NCBI GenBank assembly: GCA_032209605.1
Contig: JASFXZ010000001.1
Span: forward strand, 27,532,619 to 27,596,618
Direction: 5' to 3'
From: Mactromeris polynyma
Taxonomy: Eukaryota > Mollusca > Bivalvia > Venerida > Mactridae
DNA length: 64,000 nucleotides
Below the pieces are notes generated by a model. That model was given only the letters and a program-made list of their open reading frames with translations, did no database searches and was not told where the DNA came from. A program made the translations under genes and the position numbers. Shown one piece after another: positions 27,101 to 38,185 of this stretch (the first letter of the stretch is position 1; every line of letters starts with the position of its first letter).

Positions 27101-28895
27101 TCCTCACCCATGCTGTATTCTTATCCTCACACATGCTGTATTGTTATCCTCACACATGCTCTATTGTTATTCTCTCACATGCTGTATTCTTATCCTCTCA
27201 CATGCTGTATTCTTATCCTCACCCATGCTGTATTCTTATCCTCACACATGCTGTATTGTTATCCTCACACATGCTCTATTGTTATTCTCTCACATGCTGT
27301 ATTCTTATCCTCACACATGCTCTATTGTTATCCTCACACATGCTCTATTGTTACCCTCTCCCATGCTGTATTGTTGTCCTCACACATGCTGTATTGTTAT
27401 CCTCACACATGCTGTATTGTTATTCTCTCACATGCTGTATTGTTATCCTCTCCCATGCTGTATTGTTACCCTCTCCCATGCTGTACTGTTGTCCTCAACC
27501 ATGCTGAATTGTTATCCTCTCCCATGCTGTATTGTTATCCTCACCCATGCTGTATTGTTATCCTCACCCATGCTGTATTGTTACCCTCTCCCATGCTGTA
27601 CTGTTGTCCTCAACCATGCTGTATTGTTATCCTCTCACATGCTGTATTGTTATCCTCACCCATGCTGTATTGTTATCCTCACCCATGCTGAATTGTTATC
27701 CTCTCCCATGCTGTATTGTTATCCTCACCCATGCTGTATTGTTATCCTCACCCATGCTGTATTGTTATCCTCTCCCATGCTGTATTGTTATCCTCACCCA
27801 TGCTGTATTGTTATCCTCACCCATGCTGTATTGTTATCCTCTCCCATGCTGTACTGTTGTCCTCACCCATGCTGTATTGTTATCCTCTCCCATGCTGTAC
27901 TGTTGTCCTCACCCATGCTGAATTGTTATCCTCTCCCATGCTGGACTGTTATCCTCACCCATGCTGAATTGTTATCCTCTCCCATGCTGGACTGTTATCC
28001 TCACCCATGCTGTATTGTTATCCTCACACATGCTCTTTTGTTATTCTCTCACATGCTGTATTCTTATCCTCACACATGCTGTATTGTTACCCTCTCCCAT
28101 GCTGTACTGTTGTCCTCAACCATTCTGTATTGTTATCCTCACCCTTGCTCTACTGTTATCCTCACATATGCTGTATTGTTATCCTCACCCATGCTGTACT
28201 GTTGTCCCCAACCATTCTGTATTGTTATCCTCACCCTTGCTCTACTGTTATCCTCACATATGCTGTATTGTTATCCTCACCCATGCTGTACTGTTGTCCC
28301 CAACCATTCTGTATTGTTATCCTCACCCTTGCTCTACTGTTATCCTCACCCATGCTGTATTGTTACCCTCTCCCATGCTGTACTGTTGTCCTCAACCATT
28401 CTGTATTGTTATCCTCACCCTTGCTCTACTGTTATCCTCACATATGCTGTATTGTTATCCTCACCCATGCTGTACTGTTGTCCCCAACCATTCTGTATTG
28501 TTATCCTCACCCTTGCTCTACTGTTATCCTCACATATGCTGTATTGGTATCCTCACCCATGCTGTATTGTTATCCTCACCCATGCTGTATTGTTATCCTC
28601 ACCCATGCTGTACTGTTATCCTCACATATGCTGTATTGTTATCCTCACCCATGCTGTACTGTTATCCTCAACATTTCTTATTTCAATAAACGTTAAAAAG
28701 CACCATTAAAGTTTTACACTGGCCTTCACATTGTAGAAGGTAGAAACAAAGAAAGAGAAACGTATGGCCATACCCGTTGAATATAGAAGAAATCCATCTC
28801 GTCTGGCCAGATACTCCCCACCAAGAACTAGGGCGAGATGGGGTTCTGTCTCATCGACTAGGTCAAGTAGCTATTCCACTGTCAGCTCTCCTGAT
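24184..28895 (+). CDS. Predicted three-exon gene start, unknown function
   Basis: Three exons join in frame, all at phase 0, with good splice sites. Exon 1, 24184-24195, encodes MATM and is followed by GTAAGA. Exon 2, 25153-25212, encodes LDDQDFAELRRQNLADIELI, preceded by TTTTTCAG and followed by GTATGT. Exon 3, 28737-28895, starts KVETKKEKRMAIPVEYRR and ends in a Ser/Arg-rich stretch before GTAAGC. The predicted product is charged, with a helical-looking start and a basic SR-rich segment. I do not recognise the family. Later exons were not found, so the model is open at its 3' end. Intron 2 is almost completely filled by two tandem arrays (25213-28672). The matching phases and amphipathic exon 2 argue for a real gene, but it remains a prediction. 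Confidence 0.5.
25213..25323. repeat. 25-bp tandem repeat covering a splice donor
   Basis: About 4.4 copies of a 25-bp unit starting GTATGTATCAACTCTCTGTG. The first copy starts exactly at the predicted exon-2 donor, so the donor motif GTATGT is repeated at 25213, 25238 and 25263. The next two copies carry changed first bases. Confidence 0.9.
25324..28672. repeat. 23-bp minisatellite, about 145 copies, open in three frames
   Basis: A 3.35-kb array of a 23-bp unit (TGCTGTATTCTTATCCTCAC plus ACA or CCA). Because 23 is not a multiple of 3 and the unit has no stop in any forward frame, each frame reads a 23-residue protein repeat (MLYSYPHPCCILILTHAVFL...). This makes ORFs of up to 1115 codons. 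Unit variants are zoned: the TTCTTATCC type dominates left of about 27.1 kb and the TTGTTATCC type dominates right. Higher-order repeats occur at about 28.1-28.55 kb. It lies in an intron; no evidence of translation. Confidence 0.97.
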
Positions 28896-31800
28896 GTAAG
28901 CGTGTTGTGGAATTATCAATTCATTAAATGTCTTAGACTGATGAACATTGCAATCAAACATTTCTGGAAGAAAGCCTTTGCATTTATTGCCAACACAGTT
29001 TTCTTAAAACTTTTAATGATGTCGGACACTTCTCACAAACCAAGGAGTTGGCACTTAGTATTTTGTCCCAGTTTTGGTAAAGAAGTTAATATATTGTGTG
29101 CCTGACATTCAAGTTAGTACTAAATGGTTGTAACACCACAATAATCTAAATGATATTTAGCTGACCTGAACTAAAGCTTTGGTTGGTTGGTGTGGTGTCA
29201 GTAGTGGGAACTAAGGGTGGTATCATGTCATATGATACCGTATATTACCGGTAATAAGATGAGTTTTTAACTCGGATCTTGACAAAACGGTGAAGATTTC
29301 TGGTTTTACATTGAGATAAAGATCGTAAGAATGCATCTATGTATCCCTTTGAGTGTTAATAGAGATATGTCGAAGATATATGAGCCAAGGCAAAGTTAGC
29401 ATTTTGAAAGATTTATTACTAACATATACCACATGCGAAGAAGAACAACAACAATGCGACCTTTTCGAAGATAAAATAAGTTAAACAAAATTGAATGCAC
29501 GATGCACAACAGTATTTCATTGACTACAATACATTAATGATACCATTAACATTTTAAATAATGAACAAAGGGATAATGTTAAGGATGTTCATGAACATTT
29601 GCATAATCTGTCTCAACTAGATGGTACAACAACTACTGCAAAATGTGGTACGAATAACTAGACTTATCATTAATTATTTCATTCATCATACCGGAAGACA
29701 TCATTCTATCTACGCCGTTTATAGATATTTCTTGTTTCAGATGACTATATGTTCGTTTCAAGCCGCCCATACTGCATGTCATGTTATGCAAATATTTCCT
29801 GTTAGTTTAGTAGGAACGTGTTTCTAAACTAAAGGTTGATGATTTTAGACATCAAAGCGAAAGGAGGGTTTAGGCAAATTGGAGAGAATTTTCTAATTTA
29901 AGGCAGAAAATGAAAATATGTTTCATTTACATCAAAAGTATAATATTTTCATGTCAGAAAGTTCAAGTCAATAGAGTTCTCCAGTGATAGCAACATTTCT
30001 AGGACAAATGAGTAGGGTTAAATGTCTTATTGCATGAAAATCTTAACTTACAGCAGTATGCCGTAGCACGAAAATCTTACCTTACAGCAGTATGCCGTAG
30101 CTTGAAAAATCTTACCTTACAGCAGTATGCCGTTTGACTGTATTAACACACGTTTCTGATGGTTGTAACAACACCTTGTGTTTGTTACCTGTTTTAAACT
30201 TAAAATGAAAGATTCACGTATGTGTTCAAATGTAATTTAGAAATGAAAGTATTGAGTATTCTTTGAAGAACTTGTCTGTATCAATGCTCTTGTTATGTAG
30301 TTAAGTATTTCATGTCTCTTTTTCTTTGAAGAACCATAAGCTGTTTGAGAGAATATAAAGTTCTTATATTTCGCTTTTGATATATAAATAAAAAATATTC
30401 AAATATCGTTAGAAGCTGACATTGACGTCCTCAGCAAATCATTATCATATGCCTGGAACAATAAAACGATATTGATGCACACAGTCAACAAATTGATCAG
30501 TCAAAACAAAAAATACATCACTATGATTCAATTTCCCACGATTTTTCTAAATCAATATGTCAACCACTTAATCTCTGTAACATGATATTCTGTCCTTTGT
30601 GAATGGTTTAGATAGTGCGAAGTCCGATTGAAAGCCCCAGATGATTAATAAGTGGCTGATTTCGATTCAATGTTCAATTTGGACCTACGCAGAGCAATTT
30701 ATCTCCTCGTCAAGTACCAGTAGATTTGAAAACTTGTTTACCAGCACGACTAACTTCTGTGAAACAAAAGGCCAATAAATGTTTTGGGTATGGGGTGGTA
30801 GGTATCCAAATGCAAATAGTTATCGAATTATTGTATTTATTTCATAATTCCACATAAAATAAATATCACATATTCGTGTAAAATTATTGCGATATGAACA
30901 TGTTGTGAGAATGTGTAAACAATTAATTGCAAATGTATTTTAAGATTTAACACCAATTTCATCATGTTATTAATTATACATTGTTCTTAATTATCAAACC
31001 GAGATTACCTAGACGGTTGTTTTCACTTGTTCCAGACGGTTGCTTTTTTGAGCTATATCTCCATTGAGAACTCGTCAAGTAAGGCTCGTATTTGGTGTCA
31101 GTATTTTCTATAAGATCCGATCGCAGTTTGTCTAACTTCGATTCCAGCATACGCCTCATGCTAGATCATGTTAATAAGTCTATATCCAGAACCAAAATCA
31201 AACAAAATAGCGTTTGTTTCACTCAATATATCACATACGTTTATATGATCTATTTTCCCATCTGAAGATCATCGTTTCTTTGTTATCTTTTTGGACTTAA
31301 ACTTTCACCAGATTCATTTTCACTACTCCGTTTATTCCTCTTTCTTCTCATAATTGCATTGTCGTTCAAATTTCACATTAGAAATAATGATACTTTGTGA
31401 GAGCTCGCAACGATCGAACCTCTTAGCATTATTTGATCAAGTTATTAAAACAGTTCATGTCCAGTACATTCATACATGCATGTAAAATCCTCGTTTAGAC
31501 CAAAACGTATTTATGGTAGAGCATCAGGCAGCAATTTTCCTGAAGGACAACATACAGTTACTTAAGAGGCAAAGGACAGGTCTGGAAACCGCGCTACATG
31601 TGACATAATCATTAATGTTAGAGGTAAGATGTTCATGGTAATTACTGATAATATTATTGACTTCATTCATTCTGATTAAAAAAACCCAGCATCCATTAAA
31701 TAATAGCAAAGTTGTAAGAGAATAGTGAGACCAAGAAACACTATAAACAACCAATCGTTATCACTTTATATTTAAGCTAATTGTCAGTTTAGATACTTTT

Positions 31801-31998
31801 CCAGCATGCTGAATAATTTACATATATACCCATACGGCCAGGACTACAATTAAAACGTTAGATGGCATAAATTGTTCTTCGTGTGATAGTTTCTCTCAAT
31901 ATTTTTGGGAAAAATTGCTGGCGTACTTTGTCATATTGACGACTATTTGTATTATATTACAACTTGGAACTAGGTTTTATCGTTTTATTTACTTCCAG
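28896..31998. other. Stretch with small repeats, no clear gene
   Basis: No recognised exon. It includes a 34-bp triplicated repeat at about 30035-30134 (CAGCAGTATGCCGTAGC type) and a fragment near 29680-29735 similar to the 35.4-kb repeat. A minus-strand ORF at 30974-31159 starts MRRMLESKLDKLRSDLIEN and ends at a possible GTAATC donor. It could be a short first exon, but has no recognised homologue. Confidence 0.45.
30035..30134. repeat. 34-bp tandem repeat, three copies
   Basis: Three copies of a unit containing ATCTTACCTTACAGCAGTAT. Each ends in TATGCCGT. Confidence 0.85.
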
Positions 31999-32479
31999 TG
32001 ATTGGATGCAAGATTCCTTCGCAAATAGACAACGGTTACTTCCAATGCTTCCCGGCTGCATACTTTATATATGGTGCTACATGTCGGTATGGTTGTTACG
32101 AAGGTTTTGATTTACAAGGGAATGCACACTTAACTTGTCAGGAAAATGAACTTTGGTCAGAAACACAACCCCGTTGTGAACGTAAGACATGCTATTATTT
32201 GAATCTATAATAAAGTACATCAGTAAACGTACATCAGTGCAAAACCGAAACTCGTGATGGATTTTACAAAATATGCCATTGTATCCTTATAATACGAAAA
32301 TAGAGAAAATAGAAGTCAAACACAAATGTTTGCAAAGAGTTTCTAGTTATTTCAATATTTCTCCAGGCAAACTAAACATTGTTATTTACATGTTTGGTGC
32401 ACTTTTAACGTAGACTTCATACATTTATATATCATAACACATGCAAGCAAAAGTAACAAATTTAGTAATTGCGTTATGA

Positions 32480-33290
32480 TTATTATCCTTATTATTACTA
32501 TTATTACTATAAATATATTAAATATGTGTACTAGGAAAATGAATAGCTACATTTGTTGAAAAATTAGGATCAACAAAATTGTTAATATCAAAATATGGCT
32601 TTCTTACGACGAGAAATTTGTTAGCTAGTTTCACCAACATACTGTGCACTACATCTTTTACATGTTGACATTGTCCTATTATAAGGCAGAATGTAAGTCC
32701 TTTACCTAAAAGTCAGAACTCTGTTAGATAAATTTTAAAACAGTTTCTTTACCCCTTTTGATTTCTTGTTTTATTTTCTTCTGTTTCCTACATTTGCATC
32801 TGTTTGTGATGCGCATAAACCGACGGCTCCTTGGACGTTTTGAAGAATTGAGATCAGGGTGTTGGTGGAATCTTTTTGCTGACTGTGTTAATCTCCTGTT
32901 TTTCACACTGCCCAGGGCTGTTGAGCTAATTTGCTGCTGTTGTTGCATTAAAGTCTGACTTCGACTGTTACTGTCTCCATTTACAGGATTTTGGTTGATG
33001 GGTGCATCATTTTCATTTTTCTGTTGTATAACTGGCAACTTTTTTCTTTTAGGATTTGGCTTCATACCAGAATAATTATCTTTTCCATTGGCTTTCTTGC
33101 TGTTACTTTGTATATGTTTCTTTTTTGTTGATTGTATTGTAAAATGGCTATATTTGCTCAAATACAGTATCTCTATGATTTTAGTGATTCTAATTTACGA
33201 TTGTGTATCCTTATCAGAGAATCCCGATACCGACATTGTAGTTGGTCAAGGTCATTGGTTGCCATTGACATCAAAATCGGTGTGAATACT
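32480..33290 (-). mobile_element. Penelope-like element remnant (internal deletion)
   Basis: The reverse strand at about 32515-32690 encodes a GIY-YIG-endonuclease-region signature of Penelope-like elements (CKRCSAQYVGETS, then FDINNFVDPNFSTNVAIHF). To its right, 32724-33161 holds a 145-residue basic, Gln/Asn-rich ORF on the same strand that matches 59.3-59.8 kb in inverted orientation. The reverse-transcriptase part found in the 59.8-64 kb copy is missing, so this copy is internally deleted. It lies in an intron between two sushi exons. Confidence 0.6.
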
Positions 33291-34257
33291 TATCATTTAA
33301 AATGTGACTTCACGATATCGATATGAGTAGGCTCAATTTTAATACATTTTGACAAAATCTCAGCGCCGTCATTTGTTGGAATGTTGTACTAGAGTTCAGC
33401 CTGGATATGTGCACCTCTTCTAAGATTAGACGACTCACTCTCACCCGAATGCTCGAATGAAGACTTTTTCCGAAGCGTTTGTTCCTACAACTGCAAAACT
33501 GGATATGATATGCCTTCCGGCGTAAGTAATGCGTTAGTCTGTACCAAAACGAAGACGTGGAGGCAACATGGTATTCCAAAATGTGTAGGTGAGACATTAT
33601 TTTAAGGGTATACAAGTTTGTACGAATTCTGGGTTCTATTAGCCACAAATATAGTTTTCCAGAGTATCGTCGACGGTACAAATGACTTTATTCCCAATAA
33701 TTGTGTAATGGAGCCTCATTATCTCTATCTCTTCTCCTATTTTATATGTGTTCTTCTCGGATTCAGATGTTGAACCTCCTGTGTTCAGAACATGTCCAGG
33801 TACAATTCTTAGAGGAACAGACAATGGCTTCAATTCAACAATCGTGAACTGGAAACAGCCTAATGCCATGGACAACAGTGACAATGCACATGTATTGCTT
33901 ATGCATGGTATGCACATCGGCAGTGTATTTACAGCAGGAATACATCAAATTTCATACAGTGTTGAAGATGCAGCAGGCAATAAAGCCTTACATGATTGCT
34001 TATTCAAAGTTATTGAAGAGGTACGTGACAAAAATATATATTTCACTTGCAGTAACAAATGAAAAATATTTGATAATACATGTCATTAATAATGATTTCT
34101 GCATGCAACTTACAGATATGATCATGCGTCATAGTTATTTCGGCATTGTATTATTGCGCTGCATTATGCTTTGTTGATGTTAATGAAAGTCTAAGATAAC
34201 TTCGCTATCTTTGCAGAGAAAGCGCGGTAAATTAAAGTTTATACGTTCCCATACGAG

Positions 34258-34420
34258 GGACACAAAGTGGTCGAGGGCTAGAGTACATGACTCTTGATCC
34301 GAAGGTCGTTGGTTTGAATCCCATTTTGCGTGAGTTTGAACTGCAAACTTCATACTCCCGGAATTTCGACGTTTTTTAGTCTGGTTAGTAACCACGGAAT
34401 GGCCATCGACAAAAAATAAA
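34258..34420 (+). repeat. tRNA-derived SINE copy
   Basis: The head reads GTGGTCGAGGGCTAGAG ... GACTCTTGATCCGAAGG, and the B box is GGTTTGAATCCC. A tail with CGGAATTTCGACG and TGGTTAGTAACC follows. The same insertion is present in inverted orientation at 58085-58250, within the corresponding intron of the duplicated block. Confidence 0.7.
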
Positions 34421-34899
34421 TTAAGTTGTAAACTTGTTTCACACTTAACAGAAAATAAATAATTATAACAAAACAGTGCAGTTTTAAACATTTCCAGATA
34501 TACGCTGTCCTCGGCTGTATCCCACCCCATACATTCATTTTAATTGTCCAAATGGGTATCGCTCCGGCACACAATGTGAATCATCGTGTGATCATGGAAG
34601 ACATTGAAAGGGACAAACGACATTGACTGTGAAAGAAATCCGACAGGTCTGTTTGGTGAATAGAATTGGCAAAACGGAGAGCAATCAAGTTGTATAAGTG
34701 AGTAAATACGCTCGGCATGATTTTTCATGACATAATATATAGTGTCGGTATTGAATTGAAACAAAGTCATTACAAATGTTTTGGGGTGCCATTGTTGCTT
34801 TTTGACAATCAATTTATGTGCACTACTGTCATAGAAGTTTTTTTAAGACTTAGATGCGTTATTGTAGGGTATTTGTGCATAGACAAATTCTTTATCGGC

Positions 34900-35480
34900 G
34901 TAGCTTTATAACATTGATAATTTTGACCTACATTTTGACCAACCAAATGTTGTCTTCGAAGCGGGCTTTTTAAAACCAGACCAATCATATTTTCACCCAA
35001 GAGACACCATACGGGGTTTTCGTAACATGTGCGGACATCTGTTTACGTCATAAAATTGTTTACAAACCAGAACGAGGCAGATTTCCCACGGGCACGAATC
35101 TAATGAGAAAGCTTCCAGACGACCCAGATCACTGACCTTCTGTTTTAGGCATATGTTTCATGCAAAACATAAACAAATGTTGCTTCAGCCTTGTAATACT
35201 TTACATTAATGTTTTTAGTTTAAAATGAAAAATATGTATGTAAACTGTGTACTGAATGAAAGTGATATGAATTTTATGCTTAGGGGCACGAATTTACGAG
35301 AAAACCACCGCGTTATATAAAATGACCCTGCTAAGACAGGTCCATGATTATAGTATACATAGATCCGAGTATTTGTTTTTCAACATGTTGCAAAAAGATT
35401 ATTTCACTTAACATGCCGGAAGTCATCATTCTGTCTACGCCGTTTATCTTTATTTAAAGATATTTCTTGTTTATATTTAT
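34900..35480 (+). repeat. Interspersed repeat family, copy 1
   Basis: This block (about 0.55 kb, containing GTAACATGTGCGGACATC and AGAACGAGGCAGATTTCC) recurs inverted at 40560-41110 and 57290-57620. A fragment near its right end (GAAGTCATCATTCTGTCTAC) also occurs at 29680-29735. It has no clear coding capacity. The family type is not identified. Confidence 0.75.
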
Positions 35481-37119
35481 ACGTAATTAATATTGCAATA
35501 ATCTAGCACACAGATATTGTGTATGTAATCACAAGTATATTACAACAAGTTCAGTTTATGTCGCCACCAAGGAATTAACAAAAAAACCTCTGGGTTACAA
35601 AAGTATGGTGCAGAACCACAATTATTTCATAAATGCTAATACATTATTGCATAACGCTCAACATTAATTCAACTGAAAGACAGCACACTTAACAATTTGA
35701 AATATATGGCATTACACAATATAACAATAACAACAGAATTAGCCTGACAACATGCACATTTTCTCTTGGTATCGAAGATTCCTCTGAGGTTTAGTTGAAT
35801 TCCCAATTGTGGTTGCCAAGATATTGCACACAACAGTTATAATGAAAAAGCAACAAAGGACATTAATTATGAAATATCATCGTATACATGCAATTCTAAA
35901 AATACCATATTTCTGCAAAACTTCATGCAACTATAATGGCATGACCATAAGCTCATAAACGTACAAAACAGCATAAAATATTCACTTTAAGTTTTATTGA
36001 AATCCAAGCAGTGTGTCCGGAGAAAATTATAGCATATAAGATGAAAAATTGATATGCAAAAATCGACAGAAGGGTTATGGTGGTGATGGTTCCTAGGAAG
36101 TTTTAAGAAAACAATTAAAACAGCAGTTGCTGAGCAATAGCGCAAACAAAAAAAGGAATGACCGAGGAACTCTTGGATGGATTGACGGACTGATGGACAT
36201 AATGCAACATGACTAAATGTTATTTTCATATCCCTGATTTTGAAAAATGTTCACGCAGTAAATTAATAACTTTTGAAGATAGGGTGACATGCACACCCTT
36301 TCTAGACAGCTCAAGATTCATACATCGAAACTCCATCTACACCATCCCTGTCATAGGCCAGCTTTATCAGTTGCAAGTTAAGTCCACTGCCTGCAGCCTT
36401 CTTAGCAATGTAAAGACTTAAAACGTGGTTGCTTACTAACATTTTTAGTGACGGCTATTTTTTTCTTGACAGTGTTGGTATATTCATGTTAATCAATTAT
36501 AAACCGAGTACTAAATGTGGCACATGCAACACTTTTATCGATGAAGTGATAATACATCCTGCAATGCATCGTGTGTCATTTGCCCGGTATCTACACCCAC
36601 CTTGTACCCATATATAGCATTGTCGGGTACCTAAACTCGCCTTGTAAGTCATTTATATACATGTACACATATATGCGTTGCCTTACGAATTATAATATCC
36701 ATGGTTAAGTTTAGCACTGAATTAGATATGCGTTGACGTCAATGTTTTTGGAATTGGTGAATGAACCTACTACATTGTTAATTCGTATATGCACATATTT
36801 ATATTAGTTTGTATGATAATGTACCCAATACGAGCATTTTATTTCATAGGAAGGTTATATAACTATGGAATGTTCTTTAAGTTTTTGGATTTTCATTTAA
36901 ACTTTTAAGCTTTTTTAGAAATTAATCATCTTATGAAGTTTGTTAGTGGCATGTACATATATATTCTGCATTGCATAAGCTATGTTACGTTTGTGTTGAG
37001 TTGTTCAATCAAATAAGATGGCCACATGGTGACGACTTAGATGTACGTAATGCATTTCTGTCAAAGCCTTTACATTGTTGTTTGTGTCAATAATAAACAC
37101 ATTGCATTCACGTTGCTAT
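35481..37119. other. AT-rich stretch with no recognised feature
   Basis: Only short, unrecognised ORFs on both strands. Its right end adjoins the truncated DUF6589-like pseudogene. Confidence 0.5.
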
Positions 37120-38185
37120 TTAACATTTATAATAAAATATCCGGTTCGAAAAAAATGTGTTTGTAAAACATTGCAGCAGTTCATGGTTGTCTGTTGCAGA
37201 TGGAAGAAATTCTTCATTTTTCACCTTGTTGATGGACTTTTGTGGTCTTACGTCGGAGAGATTATTAGCTTTAACCCGCAATTCACCAGCCAGTGTTAGA
37301 AACCAGTGGAAATCTTTTGCTTTTTGGTCTTTACTTTGATGTGATCTGTTCACTCTCAAATCACAGTTATCACCATATACTTCAATGTTAACTTTGCTCT
37401 TCATTTTAGACTGGCATGTTTCCACGTATTCGGTTTTATAATTAAAGTGCTCGTCCCTATTGACAGGACAAGTAACTGTCAGCTTTTCTGTATTTTTAGA
37501 GATCATCATGATGTCAGAAACACTACTTCCCAAGGTTGCTGTTGATTCAAAAACCGGCATAAAGGAGTTACTGATGATTGGATTAGAAGCATTAACTATT
37601 GACCCATTAAGTCGAAGTCCACATCGAACTGATTCAATGAATGCTGTTGTTTGACACATGACATTTGAAGATGTTGTTTGACACATGACATTTGATGCTG
37701 TTGTTTGACACATGACATTCGATGCATCTAAAGACACTGCATTTTTAGTTAGTTGTTCTATTGTACGAAGCGTCTTTTTACATATTTCTGTATCTATAAT
37801 ATTCTTTTTGTATATTATAAATGCTGTCTTTTTCAATTTCATATTCTGATTTAATACTGAAATATTTACATTTAATCCAATCATACTTGTTTAATTTATT
37901 TACACACTCCATGCAAATATATGCTTTTCCACTTTCTGGCTGAAATTCTGGTAGAAACTCCTGTAAAATATTCAATAAACTACAAGATGAAGCTGATGTT
38001 AAATCTCTCCTTTTTGTTAAATAAATATTTCCTTGTTTTGAAAGTGCAAGCTCCTTTTTACACAATCTACAACATTTTTCAAAATTAATCACACTTTTCT
38101 TCGGAGTAGCCATTGTCCCTGCTGACAGAGACCGTATATGAACGTTATAGTGTGTTCCAGCTGCTCTGAATGAACACGGGGACAT
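37120..38185 (-). pseudogene. DUF6589-like protein with N-terminal zinc-ribbon-like motif, frameshifted and truncated
   Basis: Two overlapping minus-strand frames form one broken gene. The 5' frame (38185-37778; a second Met at 38113 starts MATPKKSV) has a paired-cysteine motif, CCRLCKKEL ... YICMECVNKL. The reading then shifts at about 37800-37880 into a second frame that runs to 37120. That frame holds three tandem copies of SNVMCQTT and a block VYGDNCDLRVNRSHQSKDQK followed by DFHWFLTL. This matches the GDN...H...HWF core I associate with DUF6589 proteins, which are often transposon-linked. The protein stops soon after, well short of the usual family length. The frameshift could instead be a missed tiny intron, but no good splice pair was seen. 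Confidence 0.6.

Larger units (their letters stand above)
31999..34705 (+). pseudogene. Sushi-sushi-HYR-sushi exon block, decayed partial copy
   Basis: Four domain exons lie on the plus strand. The first is sushi 31999-32181 (GCKIPSQIDNGYF to QPRCE, phase 1-1, intact). The second is sushi 33400-33588 (CAPLLRLDDSL to IPKCV, intact). The third is an HYR exon, 33767-34020 (DVEPPVFRTCPG to FKVI), with 254 nt against 255 in the minus-strand copy, a one-base loss near its 3' end. The fourth is sushi, about 34500-34703 (DIRCPRLYPTPYIHFNCPNG), with a one-base deletion shortly after CESSC and a Trp-to-stop change (GAATGG to GAATAG). The last three exons are an inverted duplicate of exons at 57794-59095. 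The broken frames mean the HYR-sushi part cannot be translated through. Nothing further downstream was found on this strand. Confidence 0.8.

Noticed and set aside
25362..28709. Very long plus-strand ORFs (up to 1115 codons) in all three frames
   Set aside because: They come from a stop-free 23-bp minisatellite. The three frames encode the same repeat, and the array sits inside a predicted intron.
35987..36617. Several short ORFs on both strands
   Set aside because: Lengths are expected by chance in such sequence and nothing is recognisable.
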